DNA of 64,000 bases from Macrostomum hystrix (Eukaryota; Platyhelminthes; Macrostomidae): contig CATNEN010000003.1 in the NCBI GenBank assembly GCA_950097015.1, forward strand, positions 1,426,001 to 1,490,000, given 5' to 3'. The notes below the pieces were generated by a model. The model had not been told where the DNA came from, did no database searches, and saw only the letters and a program-made list of their open reading frames with translations. Made by a program: the position numbers and the translations under genes. How positions within the stretch are numbered: the first letter of the stretch is position 1; each line of letters begins with the position of its first letter. Positions 43,781 to 58,700 of the stretch are shown piece after piece.

Positions 43781-46700
43781 GTAGGAGAGAACCTTCAGGG
43801 ACTCAGATGGTAGGAGAGAACCTTCAGGGACTCAGATGGTAGGAATAAATCTTCAGGGACTCAGATGGTAGGAGAAAACCTTCAGGGACTCAGATGGTAG
43901 GAGAGAATATCCAGGGACTCAGATGGTAGGACAATCTTCCGGGACTCAGATGGTAGGAGAGAATCTTCAGGGACTCAGATGGTAAGAGAGAATCTTCAGG
44001 GACTCAGATGGTAGGAGAAAACCTTCAGGGACTCAGATGGTAGGAGAGAATATCCAGGGACTCAGATGGTAGGACAATCTTCCGGGACTCAGATGGTAGG
44101 AGAGAATATTCAGGGACTCAGATGGTAGGAGAGAATCTTCAGGGACTCACATGGTAACAGAGAATCTTCAGGGACTCAGATGGTAGGAGAATATTCAGGG
44201 ACTCAGATGGTAGGAAAGAATGTTCAGGGACTCAGATGGTAGGAGAATATTCAGGGACTCAGATGGTAGGAGAGAATATTCAGGGACTCAGATTGTAGGA
44301 GAGAATATTCAGGGACTCAGATGGTAGGAGAGAACCTTCAGGGACTCAGATGGTAGGAGAGAATATTCAGGGACTCAGATGGTAGGAGATAATATTCAGG
44401 GACTCAGATGGTAGGAGAGAACCTTCAGGGACTCAGATGGTAGGAGAGAATATTCAGGGACTCAGATGGTAGGAGAGAATATTCAGGGACTCAGATGGTA
44501 GGAGAATCTTCCGGGACTCAGATGGTAGGAGAATCTTCCAGGACACAGATGGTAGGAGAGAATATTCAGGGACATAGATGGTAGGAGAGAATATTCAGGG
44601 ACTCAGATGGTAGGAGAGAACCTTCAGGGACTCAGATGGTAGGAGAGAATATTCAGGGACTCAGATGGTAGGAGAGAATATTCAGGGACTCAGATGGTAG
44701 GAGAGAATATCCAGGGACTCAGATGGCAAGAGAGAATCTTCAGGACTCAGATGGTAGGAGAATCTTCCGGGACTCAGATGGTAGGAGAGAATATTCAGGA
44801 ACTCAGATGGTAGTAGAGAATATTCAGGGACTCAGATGGTAGGAGAGAACCTTCAGGGACTCAGATGGTAGGAGAGAATATTCAGGGACTCAGATGGTAG
44901 GAGAATCTTCCGGGACTCAGATGGTAGGAGAGAATATTCAGGGACTCAGATGGTAGGAGAGAATATTCAGGGACTCAGATGGTAGGAGAGAATATCCAGG
45001 GACTCAGATGGTAGGAGAGAATCTTCAGGGACTCAGATGGTAGGAGAGAACCTTCAGGGACTCAGATGGTAGGAGAGAATATTCAGGGACTCAGATGGTA
45101 GGAGAGAATATTCAGGGACTCAGATGGTAGGAGAGAATATCCAGGGACTCAGATGGCAGGAGAGAATCTTCAGGGACTCAGATGGTAGGAGAATCTTCCG
45201 GGACTCAGATGGAAGGAGAGAATATTCAGGGACTCAGATGGTAGGAGAGAATATTCAGGGACTCAGATGGTAGGAGAGAATATTCAGGGACTCAGATGGT
45301 AGGAGAATATTCAGGGACTCAGATGGTAGGAGAATCTTCCGGGACTCAGATGGTAGGAGAGAACCTTCAGGGACTCAGATGGTAGGAGAGAATATTCAGG
45401 GACTCAGATGGTAGGAGAATCTTCCGGGACTCAGATGGTAGGAGAATCTTCCGGGACTCAGATGGTAGGAGAGAATATTCAGGGACTCAGATGGTAGGAG
45501 AGAATATTCAGGGACTCAGATGGTAGGAGAGAACCTTCAGGGACTCAGATGGTAGGAGAGAACCTTCAGGGACTCAAATGATAGGAGAGAACCTTCAGGG
45601 ACTCAGATGGTAGGAGAGAATATTCAGGGACTCAGATGGTAGGAGAGAATATTCAGGGACTCAGATGGTAGGAGAGAATATTCAGGGACTCAGATGGTAG
45701 GAGAGAATATCCAGGGACTCAGATGGCAGGAGAGAATCTTCAGGGACTCAGATGGTAGGAGAATCTTCCGGGACTCAGATGGTAGGAGAGAATATTCAGG
45801 GACTCAGATGGTAGGAGAGAATATTCAGGGACTCAGATGGTAGGAGAGAATCTTCAGGGACTCAGATGGTAGGAGAATATTCAGGGACTCAGATGGTAGG
45901 AGAATCTTCCGGGACTCAGATGGTAGGAGAGAATATTCAGGGACATAGATGGTAGGAGAGAATATCCAGGGACTCAGATGGTAGGAGAGAACCTTCAGGG
46001 ACTCAGATGGTAGGAGAATCTTCCGGGACTCAGATGGAAGGAGAGAACCTTCAGGGACTCAGATGGTAGGAGAGAATATTCAGGGACTCAGATGGTAGGA
46101 GAGAATATTCAGGGACTCAGATGGTAGGAGAGAATATCCAGGGACTCAGATGGCAGGAGAGAATCTTCAGGGACTCAGATGGTAGGAGAATCTTCCGGGA
46201 CTCAGATGGTAGGAGAGAATATTCAGGGACTCAGATGGTAGGAGAGAATATTCAGGGACTCAGATGGTAGGAGAGAATATTCAGGGACTCAGATGGTAGG
46301 AGAGAACCTTCAGGGACTCAGATGGTAGGAGAGAATATTCAGGGACTCAGATGGTAGGAGAGAATATTCAGGGACTCAGATGGTAGGAGAGAACCTTCAG
46401 GGACTCAGATGGTAGGAGAATCTTCCGGGACTCAGATGGTAGGAGAGAACCTTCAGGGACTCAGATGGTAGGAGAGAATATTCAGGGACTCAGATGGTAG
46501 GAGAATCTTCCGGGACTCAGATGGTAGGAGAGAATATTCAGGGACATAGATGGTAGGAGAGAATATTCAGGGACTCAGATGGTAGGAGAGAACCTTCAGG
46601 GACTCAAATGATAGGAGAGAACCTTCAGGGACTCAGATGGTAGGAGAGAATATTCAGGGACTCAGATGGTAGGAGAGAATCTTCAGGGACTCAGATGGCA

Positions 46701-49700
46701 GGAGAGAATCTTCAGGAACTCAGATGGTAGGAGAATATTCAGGGACTCAGATGGTAGGAGAATCTTCCGGGACTCAGATGGTAGGAGAGAATATTCAGGG
46801 ACTCAGATGGTAGGAGAGAATATTCAGGGACTCAGATGGTAGGAGAGAATATCCAGGGACTCAGATAGTAGGAGAGAATCTTCAGGGACTCAGATGGTAG
46901 GAGAGAACCTTCAGGGACTCAGATGGTAGGAGAGAATATTCAGGGACTCAGATGGTAGGAGAGAATATTCAGGGACTCAGATGGTAGGAGAGAATATCCA
47001 GGGACTCAGATGGCAGGAGAGAATCTTCAGGGACTCAGATGGTAGGAGAATCTTCCGGGACTCAGATGGTAGGAGAGAATATTCAGGGACTCAGATGGTA
47101 GGAGAGAATATTCAGGGACTCAGATGGTAGGAGAGAATATTCAGGGACTCAGATGGTAGGAGAGAATATTCAGGGACTCAGATGGTAGGAGAATATTCAG
47201 GGACTCAGATGGTAGGAGAATCTTCCGGGACTCAGATGGTAGGAGAGAACCTTCAGGGACTCAGATGGTAGGAGAGAATCTTCAGGGACTCAGATGGTAG
47301 GAGAGAATATTCAGGGACTCAGATGGTAGGAGAGAACCTTCAGGGACTCAGATGGTAGGAGAATCTTCCGGGACTCAGATGGTAGGAGAGAACCTTCAGG
47401 GACTCAGATGGTAGGAGAGAATATTCAGGGACTCAGATGGTAGGAGAATCTTCCGGGACTCAGATGGTAGGAGAATCTTCCGGGACTCAGATGGTAGGAG
47501 AGAATATTCAGGGACATAGATGGTAGGAGAGAATATTCAGGGACTCAGATGGTAGGAGAGAACCTTCAGGGACTCAAATGATAGGAGAGAACCTTCAGGG
47601 ACTCAGATGGTAGGAGAGAATATTCAGGGACTCAGATGGTAGGAGAGAATCTTCAGGGACTCAGATGGCAGGAGAGAATCTTCAGGGACTCAGATGGTAG
47701 GAGAATATTCAGGGACTCAGATGGTAGGAGAATCTTCCGGGACTCAGATGGTAGGAGAGAATATTCAGGGACTCAGATGGTAGGAGAGAATATTCAGGGA
47801 CTCAGATGGTAGGAGAGAATATCCAGGGACTCAGATAGTAGGAGAGAATCTTCAGGGACTCAGATGGTAGGAGAGAACCTTCAGGGACTCAGATGTTAGG
47901 AGAGAATCTTCAGGGACTCAGATGGTAGGAGAGAATATTCAGGGACTCAGATGGTAGGAGAGAATATCCAGGGACTCAGATGGCAGGAGAGAATCTTCAG
48001 GGACTCAGATGGTAGGAGAATCTTCCGGGACTCAGATGGTAGGAGAGAATATTCAGGGACTCAGATGGTAGGAGAGAATATTCAGGGACTCAGATGGTAG
48101 GAGAGAATATTCAGGGACTCAGATGGTAGGAGAATATTCAGGTACTCAGATGGTAGGAGAATCTTCCGGGACTCAGATGGTAGGAGAGAACCTTCAGGGA
48201 CTCAGATGGTAGGAGAGAATATTCAGGGACTCAGATGGTAGGAGAGAATATTCAGGGACTCAGATGGTAGGAGAGAATATTCAGGGACTCAGATGGTAGG
48301 AGAGAACCTTCAGGGACTCAGATGGTAGGAGAATCTTCCGGGACTCAGATGGTAGGAGAATCTTCCGGGACTCAGATGGTAGGAGAGAATATTCAGGGAC
48401 ATAGATGGTAGGAGAGAATATTCAGGGACTCAGATGCTAGGAGAGAACCTTCAGGGACTCAAATGATAGGAGAGAACCTTCAGGGACTCAGATGGTAGGA
48501 GAGAATATTCAGGGACTCAGATGGTAGGAGAGAATCTTCAGGGACTCAAATGATAGGAGAGAACCTTCAGGGACTCAGATGGTAGGAGAGAATCTTCAGG
48601 GACTCAAATGATAGGAGAGAACCTTCAGGGACTCAGATGGTAGGAGAGAATATTCAGGGACTCAGATGGTAGGAGAGAATATTCAGGGACTCAGATGGTA
48701 GGAGAGAATATCCAGGGACTCAGATGGCAGGAGAGAATCTTCAGGGACTCAGATGGTAGGAGAATCTTCCGGGACTCAGATGGTAGGAGAGAATATTCAG
48801 GGACTCAGATGGTAGGAGAGAACCTTCAGGGACTCAGATGGTAGGAGAGAATCTTCAGGGACTCAAATGATAGGAGAGAACCTTCAGGGACTCAGATGGT
48901 AGGAGAGAATATTCAGGGACTCAGATGGTAGGAGAGAATATTCAGGGACTCAGATGGTAGGAGAGAATATCCAGGGACTCAGATGGCAGGAGAGAATCTT
49001 CAGGGACTCAGATGGTAGGAGAATCTTCCGGGACTCAGATGGTAGGAGAGAATATTCAGGGACTCAGATGGTAGGAGAGAATATTCAGGGACTCAGATGG
49101 TAGGAGAGAACCTTCAGGGACTCAGATGGTAGGAGAATCTTCCGGGACTCAGATAGTAGGAGAGAACCTTCAGGGACTCAGATGGTAGGAGAGAATATTC
49201 AGGGACTCAGATGGTAGGAGAATCTTCCGGGACTCAGATGGTAGGAGAATCTTCCGGGACTCAGATGGTAGGAGAGAATATTCAGGGACATAGATGGTAG
49301 GAGAGAATATTCAGGGACTCAGATGGTAGGAGAGAACCTTCAGGGACTCAAATGATAGGAGAGAACCTTCAGGGACTCAGATGGTAGGAGAGAATATTCA
49401 GGGACTCAGATGGTAGGAGAGAATCTTCAGGGACTCAGATGGCAGGAGAGAATCTTCAGGGACTCAGATGGTAGGAGAATATTCAGGGACTCAGATGGTA
49501 GGAGAATCTTCCGGGACTCAGATGGTAGGAGAGAATATTCAGGGACTCAGATGGTAGGAGAGAATATTCAGGGACTCAGATGGTAGGAGAGAATATCCAG
49601 GGACTCAGATAGTAGGAGAGAATCTTCAGGGACTCAGATGGTAGGAGAGAACCTTCAGGGACTCAGATGGTAGGAGAGAATATTCAGGGACTCAGATGGT

Positions 49701-52700
49701 AGGAGAGAATATTCAGGGACTCAGATGGTAGGAGAGAATATCCAGGGACTCAGATGGCAGGAGAGAATCTTCAGGGACTCAGATGGTAGGAGAATCTTCC
49801 GGGACTCAGATGGTAGGAGAGAATATTCAGGGACTCAGATGGTAGGAGAGAATATTCAGGGACTCAGATGGTAGGAGAGAATATTCAGGGACTCAGATGG
49901 TAGGAGAATATTCAGGGACTCAGATGGTAGGAGAATCTTCCGGGACTCAGATGGTAGGAGAGAACCTTCAGGGACTCAGATGGTAGGAGAGAATATTCAG
50001 GGACTCAGATGGTAGGAGAGAATATTCAGGGACTCAGATGGTAGGAGAGAATATCCAGGGACTCAGATGGCAGGAGAGAATCTTCAGGGACTCAGATGGT
50101 AGGAGAATCTTCCGGGACTCAGATGGTAGGAGAGAATATTCAGGGACTAAGATGGTAGGAGAGAATATTCAGGGACTCAGATGGTAGGAGAGAACCTTCA
50201 GGGACTCAGATGGTAGGAGAGAATCTTCAGGGACTCAAATGATAGGAGAGAACCTTCAGGGACTCAGATGGTAGGAGAGAATATTCAGGGACTCAGATGG
50301 TAGGAGAGAATATTCAGGGACTCAGATGGTAGGAGAGAATATCCAGGGACTCAGATGGCAGGAGAGAATCTTCAGGGACTCAGATGGTAGGAGAATCTTC
50401 CGGGACTCAGATGGTAGGAGAGAATATTCAGGGACTCAGATGGTAGGAGAGAATATTCAGGGACTCAGATGGTAGGAGAGAATCTTCAGGGACTCAGATG
50501 GTAGGAGAATATTCAGGGGCTCAGATGGTAGGAGAATCTTCCGGGACTCAGATGGTAGGAGAGAATATTCAGGGACATAGATGGTAGGAGAGAATATCCA
50601 GGGACTCAGATGGTAGGAGAGAACCTTCAGGGACTCAGATGGTAGGAGAATCTTCCGGGACTCAGATGGTAGGAGAGAACCTTCAGGGACTCAGATGGTA
50701 GGAGAGAATATTCAGGGACTCAGATGGTAGGAGAGAATATTCAGGGACTCAGATGGTAGGAGAGAATCTTCAGGGACTCAGATGGCAGGAGAGAATCTTC
50801 AGGGACTCATATGGTAGGAGAATCTTCCGGGACTCAGATGGTAGGAGAGAATATTCAGGGACTCAGATGGTAGGAGAGAATATTCAGGGACTCAGATGGT
50901 AGGAGATAATATTCAGGGACTCAGATGGTAGGAGAGAACCTTCAGGGACTCAGATGGTAGGAGAGAATATTCAGGGACTCAGATGGTAGGAGAGAATATT
51001 CAGGGACTCACATGGTAGGAGAGAACCTTCAGGGACTCAGATGGTAGGAGAATCTTCCGGGACTCAGATGGTAGGAGAATCTTCCGGGACTCAGATGGTA
51101 GGAGAGAATATTCAGGGACATAGATGGTAGGAGAGAATATTCAGGGACTCAGATGCTAGGAGAGAACCTTCAGGGACTCAAATGATAGGAGAGAACCTTC
51201 AGGGACTCAGATGGTAGGAGAGAATATTCAGGGACTCAGATGGTAGGAGAGAATCTTCAGGGACTCAAATGATAGGAGAGAACCTTCAGGGACTCAGATG
51301 GTAGGAGAGAATCTTCAGGGACTCAAATGATAGGAGAGAACCTTCAGGGACTCAGATGGTAGGAGAGAATATTCAGGGACTCAGATGGTAGGAGAGAATA
51401 TTCAGGGACTCAGATGGTAGGAGAGAATATCCAGGGACTCAGATGGCAGGAGAGAATCTTCAGGGACTCAGATGGTAGGAGAATCTTCCGGGACTCAGAT
51501 GGTAGGAGAGAATATTCAGGGACTCAGATGGTAGGAGAGAACCTTCAGGGACTCAGATGGTAGGAGAGAATCTTCAGGGACTCAAATGATAGGAGAGAAC
51601 CTTCAGGGACTCAGATGGTAGGAGAGAATATTCAGGGACTCAGATGGTAGGAGAGAATATTCAGGGACTCAGATGGTAGGAGAGAATATCCAGGGACTCA
51701 GATGGCAGGAGAGAATCTTCAGGGACTCAGATGGTAGGAGAATCTTCCGGGACTCAGATGGTAGGAGAGAATATTCAGGGACTCAGATGGTAGGAGAGAA
51801 CCTTCAGGGACTCAGATGGCAGGAGAGAATCTTCAGGGACTCAGATGGTAGGAGAATCTTCCGGGACTCAGATGGTAGGAGAGAATATTCAGGGACTCAG
51901 ATGGTAGGAGAGAATATTCAGGGACTCAGATGGTAGGAGAGAATATTCAGGGACTCAGATGGTAGGAGAGAATATTCAGGGACTCAGATGGTAGGAGAGA
52001 ACCTTCAGGGACTCAGATGGTAGGAGAGAATATTCAGGGACTCAGATGGTAGGAGAGAATATTCAGGGACTCACATGGTAGGAGAGAACCTTCAGGGACT
52101 CAGATGGTAGGAGAATCTTCCGGGACTCAGATGGTAGGAGAATCTTCCGGGACTCAGATGGTAGGAGAGAATATTCAGGGACATAGATGGTAGGAGAGAA
52201 TATTCAGGGACTCAGATGCTAGGAGAGAACCTTCAGGGACTCAAATGATAGGAGAGAACCTTCAGGGACTCAGATGGTAGGAGAGAATATTCAGGGACTC
52301 AGATGGTAGGAGAGAATCTTCAGGGACTCAAATGATAGGAGAGAACCTTCAGGGACTCAGATGGTAGGAGAGAATCTTCAGGGACTCAAATGATAGGAGA
52401 GAACCTTCAGGGACTCAGATGGTAGGAGAGAATATTCAGGGACTCAGATGGTAGGAGAGAATATTCAGGGACTCAGATGGTAGGAGAGAATATCCAGGGA
52501 CTCAGATGGCAGGAGAGAATCTTCAGGGACTCAGATGGTAGGAGAATCTTCCGGGACTCAGATGGTAGGAGAGAATATTCAGGGACTCAGATGGTAGGAG
52601 AGAACCTTCAGGGACTCAGATGGTAGGAGAGAATCTTCAGGGACTCAAATGATAGGAGAGAACCTTCAGGGACTCAGATGGTAGGAGAGAATATTCAGGG

Positions 52701-55700
52701 ACTCAGATGGTAGGAGAGAATATTCAGGGACTCAGATGGTAGGAGAGAATATCCAGGGACTCAGATGGCAGGAGAGAATCTTCAGGGACTCAGATGGTAG
52801 GAGAATCTTCCGGGACTCAGATGGTAGGAGAGAATATTCAGGGACTCAGATGGTAGGAGAGAACCTTCAGGGACTCAGATGGCAGGAGAGAATCTTCAGG
52901 GACTCAGATGGTAGGAGAATCTTCCGGGACTCAGATGGTAGGAGAGAATATTCAGGGACTCAGATGGTAGGAGAGAATATTCAGGGACTCAGATGGTAGG
53001 AGAGAATATTCAGGGACTCAGATGGTAGGAGAGAATATTCAGGGACTCAGATGGTAGGAGAGAACCTTCAGGGACTCAGATGGTAGGAGAGAATATTCAG
53101 GGACTCAGATGGTAGGAGAGAATATTCAGGGACTCAGATGGTAGGAGAGAACCTTCAGGGACTCAGATGGTAGGAGAGAATATTCAGGGACTCAGATGGT
53201 AGGAGAATCTTCCGGGACTCAGATGGTAGGAGAGAACCTTCAGGGACTCAGATGGTAGGAGAGAATATTCAGGGACTCAGATGGTAGGAGAATCTTCCGG
53301 GACCCAGATGGTAGGAGAATCTTCCGGGACTCAGATGGTAGGAGAGAATATTCAGGGACTCAGATGGTAGGAGAGAATATTCAGGGACTCAGATGGTAGG
53401 AGAGAACCTTCAGGGACTCAGATGGTAGGAGAGAACCTTCAGGGACTCAAATGATAGGAGAGAACCTTCAGGGACTCAGATGGTAGGAGAGAATATTCAG
53501 GGACTCAGATGGTAGGAGAGAATATTCAGGGACTCAGATGGTAGGAGAGAATATTCAGGGACTCAGATGGTAGGAGAGAATATCCAGGGACTCAGATGGC
53601 AGGAGAGAATCTTCAGGGACTCAGATGGTAGGAGAGAATATTCAGGGACTCAGATGGTAGGAGAATATTCAGGGACTCAGATGGTAGGAGAGAACCTTCA
53701 GGGACTCAGATGGTAGGAGAATCTTCCGGGACTCAGATAGTAGGAGAGAACCTTCAGGGACTCAGATGGTAGGAGAGAATATTCAGGGACTCAGATGGTA
53801 GGAGAATCTTCCGGGACTCAGATGGTAGGAGAATCTTCCGGGACTCAGATGGTAGGAGAGAATATTCAGGGACATAGATGGTAGGAGAGAATATTCAGGG
53901 ACTCAGATGGTAGGAGAGAACCTTCAGGGACTCAAATGATAGGAGAGAACCTTCAGGGACTCAGATGGTAGGAGAGAATATTCAGGGACTCAGATGGTAG
54001 GAGAGAATCTTCAGGGACTCAGATGGCAGGAGAGAATCTTCAGGGACTCAGATGGTAGGAGAATATTCAGGGACTCAGATGGTAGGAGAATCTTCCGGGA
54101 CTCAGATGGTAGGAGAGAATATTCAGGGACTCAGATGGTAGGAGAGAATATTCAGGGACTCAGATGGTAGGAGAGAATATCCAGGGACTCAGATAGTAGG
54201 AGAGAATCTTCAGGGACTCAGATGGTAGGAGAGAACCTTCAGGGACTCAGATGGTAGGAGAGAATATTCAGGGACTCAGATGGTAGGAGAGAATATTCAG
54301 GGACTCAGATGGTAGGAGAGAATATCCAGGGACTCAGATGGCAGGAGAGAATCTTCAGGGACTCAGATGGTAGGAGAATCTTCCGGGACTCAGATGGTAG
54401 GAGAGAATATTCAGGGACTCAGATGGTAGGAGAGAATATTCAGGGACTCAGATGGTAGGAGAGAATATTCAGGGACTCAGATGGTAGGAGAATATTCAGG
54501 GACTCAGATGGTAGGAGAATCTTCCGGGACTCAGATGGTAGGAGAGAACCTTCAGGGACTCAGATGGTAGGAGAGAATATTCAGGGACTCAGATGGTAGG
54601 AGAGAATATTCAGGGACTCAGATGGTAGGAGAGAATATCCAGGGACTCAGATGGCAGGAGAGAATCTTCAGGGACTCAGATGGTAGGAGAATCTTCCGGG
54701 ACTCAGATGGTAGGAGAGAACCTTCAGGGACTCAGATGGTAGGAGAGAATATTCAGGGACTCAGATGGTAGGAGAGAACCTTCAGGGACTCAGATGGTAG
54801 GAGAGAATCTTCAGGGACTCAAATGATAGGAGAGAACCTTCAGGGACTCAGATGGTAGGAGAGAATATTCAGGGACTCAGATGGTAGGAGAGAATATTCA
54901 GGGACTCAGATGGTAGGAGAGAATATCCAGGGACTCAGATGGCAGGAGAGAATCTTCAGGGACTCAGATGGTAGGAGAATCTTCCGGGACTCAGATGGTA
55001 GGAGAGAATATTCAGGGACTCAGATGGTAGGAGAGAATATTCAGGGACTCAGATGGTAGGAGAGAATCTTCAGGGACTCAGATGGTAGGAGAATATTCAG
55101 GGGCTCAGATGGTAGGAGAATCTTCCGGGACTCAGATGGTAGGAGAGAATATTCAGGGACATAGATGGTAGGAGAGAATATCCAGGGACTCAGATGGTAG
55201 GAGAGAACCTTCAGGGACTCAGATGGTAGGAGAATCTTCCGGGACTCAGATGGTAGGAGAGAACCTTCAGGGACTCAGATGGTAGGAGAGAATATTCAGG
55301 GACTCAGATGGTAGGAGAGAATATTCAGGGACTCAGATGGTAGGAGAGAATCTTCAGGGACTCAGATGGCAGGAGAGAATCTTCAGGGACTCATATGGTA
55401 GGAGAATCTTCCGGGACTCAGATGGTAGGAGAGAATATTCAGGGACTCAGATGGTAGGAGAGAATATTCAGGGACTCAGATGGTAGGAGATAATATTCAG
55501 GGACTCAGATGGTAGGAGAGAACCTTCAGGGACTCAGATGGTAGGAGAGAATATTCAGGGACTCAGATGGTAGGAGAGAATATTCAGGGACTCACATGGT
55601 AGGAGAGAACCTTCAGGGACTCAGATGGTAGGAGAATCTTCCGGGACTCAGATGGTAGGAGAATCTTCCGGGACTCAGATGGTAGGAGAGAATATTCAGG

Positions 55701-58700
55701 GACATAGATGGTAGGAGAGAATATTCAGGGACTCAGATGCTAGGAGAGAACCTTCAGGGACTCAAATGATAGGAGAGAACCTTCAGGGACTCAGATGGTA
55801 GGAGAGAACCTTCAGGGACTCAGATGGTAGGAGAGAATCTTCAGGGACTCAAATGATAGGAGAGAACCTTCAGGGACTCAGATGGTAGGAGAGAATATTC
55901 AGGGACTCAGATGGTAGGAGAGAATATTCAGGGACTCAGATGGTAGGAGAGAATATCCAGGGACTCAGATGGCAGGAGAGAATCTTCAGGGACTCAGATG
56001 GTAGGAGAATCTTCCGGGACTCAGATGGTAGGAGAGAATATTCAGGGACTCAGATGGTAGGAGAGAATATCCAGGGACTCAGATGGCAGGAGAGAATCTT
56101 CAGGGACTCATATGGTAGGAGAATCTTCCGGGACTCAGATGGTAGGAGAGAATATTCAGGGACTCAGATGGTAGGAGAGAATATTCAGGGACTCAGATGG
56201 TAGGAGATAATATTCAGGGACTCAGATGGTAGGAGAGAACCTTCAGGGACTCAGATGGTAGGAGAGAATATTCAGGGACTCAGATGGTAGGAGAGAATAT
56301 TCAGGGACTCAGATGGTAGGAGAGAACCTTCAGGGACTCAGATGGTAGGAGAATCTTCCGGGACTCAGATGGTAGGAGAATCTTCCGGGACTCAGATGGT
56401 AGGAGAGAATATTCAGGGACATAGATGGTAGGAGAGAATATTCAGGGACTCAGATGCTAGGAGAGAACCTTCAGGGACTCAAATGATAGGAGAGAACCTT
56501 CAGGGACTCAGATGGTAGGAGAGAATATTCAGGGACTCAGATGGTAGGAGAGAATCTTCAGGGACTCAAATGATAGGAGAGAACCTTCAGGGACTCAGAT
56601 GGTAGGAGAGAATCTTCAGGGACTCAAATGATAGGAGAGAACCTTCAGGGACTCAGATGGTAGGAGAGAATATTCAGGGACTCAGATGGTAGGAGAGAAT
56701 ATTCAGGGACTCAGATGGTAGGAGAGAATATCCAGGGACTCAGATGGCAGGAGAGAATCTTCAGGGACTCAGATGGTAGGAGAATCTTCCGGGACTCAGA
56801 TGGTAGGAGAGAATATTCAGGGACTCAGATGGTAGGAGAGAACCTTCAGGGACTCAGATGGTAGGAGAGAATCTTCAGGGACTCAAATGATAGGAGAGAA
56901 CCTTCAGGGACTCAGATGGTAGGAGAGAATATTCAGGGACTCAGATGGTAGGAGAGAATATTCAGGGACTCAGATGGTAGGAGAGAATATCCAGGGACTC
57001 AGATGGCAGGAGAGAATCTTCAGGGACTCAGATGGTAGGAGAATCTTCCGGGACTCAGATGGTAGGAGAGAATATTCAGGGACTCAGATGGTAGGAGAGA
57101 ATATTCAGGGACTCAGATGGTAGGAGAGAACCTTCAGGGACTCAGATGGTAGGAGAATCTTCCGGGACTCAGATAGTAGGAGAGAACCTTCAGGGACTCA
57201 GATGGTAGGAGAGAATATTCAGGGACTCAGATGGTAGGAGAATCTTCCGGGACTCAGATGGTAGGAGAATCTTCCGGGACTCAGATGGTAGGAGAGAATA
57301 TTCAGGGACATAGATGGTAGGAGAGAATATTCAGGGACTCAGATGGTAGGAGAGAACCTTCAGGGACTCAAATGATAGGAGAGAACCTTCAGGGACTCAG
57401 ATGGTAGGAGAGAATATTCAGGGACTCAGATGGTAGGAGAGAATCTTCAGGGACTCAGATGGCAGGAGAGAATCTTCAGGGACTCAGATGGTAGGAGAAT
57501 ATTCAGGGACTCAGATGGTAGGAGAATCTTCCGGGACTCAGATGGTAGGAGAGAATATTCAGGGACTCAGATGGTAGGAGAGAATATTCAGGGACTCAGA
57601 TGGTAGGAGAGAATATCCAGGGACTCAGATAGTAGGAGAGAATCTTCAGGGACTCAGATGGTAGGAGAGAACCTTCAGGGACTCAGATGGTAGGAGAGAA
57701 TATTCAGGGACTCAGATGGTAGGAGAGAATATTCAGGGACTCAGATGGTAGGAGAGAATATCCAGGGACTCAGATGGTAGGAGAGAATATTCAGGGACTC
57801 AGATGGTAGGAGAGAATATTCAGGGACTCAGATGGTAGGAGAGAATATTCAGGGACTCAGATGGTAGGAGAATATTCAGGGACTCAGATGGTAGGAGAAT
57901 CTTCCGGGACTCAGATGGTAGGAGAGAACCTTCAGGGACTCAGATGGTAGGAGAGAATATTCAGGGACTCAGATGGTAGGAGAGAATATTCAGGGACTCA
58001 GATGGTAGGAGAGAATATCCAGGGACTCAGATGGCAGGAGAGAATCTTCAGGGACTCAGATGGTAGGAGAATCTTCCGGGACTCAGATGGTAGGAGAGAA
58101 TATTCAGGGACTAAGATGGTAGGAGAGAATATTCAGGGACTCAGATGGTAGGAGAGAACCTTCAGGGACTCAGATGGTAGGAGAGAATCTTCAGGGACTC
58201 AAATGATAGGAGAGAACCTTCAGGGACTCAGATGGTAGGAGAGAATATTCAGGGACTCAGATGGTAGGAGAGAATATTCAGGGACTCAGATGGTAGGAGA
58301 GAATATCCAGGGACTCAGATGGCAGGAGAGAATCTTCAGGGACTCAGATGGTAGGAGAATCTTCCGGGACTCAGATGGTAGGAGAGAATATTCAGGGACT
58401 CAGATGGTAGGAGAGAATATTCAGGGACTCAGATGGTAGGAGAGAATCTTCAGGGACTCAGATGGTAGGAGAATATTCAGGGGCTCAGATGGTAGGAGAA
58501 TCTTCCGGGACTCAGATGGTAGGAGAGAATATTCAGGGACATAGATGGTAGGAGAGAATATCCAGGGACTCAGATGGTAGGAGAGAACCTTCAGGGACTC
58601 AGATGGTAGGAGAATCTTCCGGGACTCAGATGGTAGGAGAGAACCTTCAGGGACTCAGATGGTAGGAGAGAATATTCAGGGACTCAGATGGTAGGAGAGA

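Noticed and set aside
51673-56203. 87-codon frames in the giant satellite (51,673, 52,736 and 55,940).
   Set aside because: They are products of three units making 87 bp, cycle through all frames, and have no flanking gene features.
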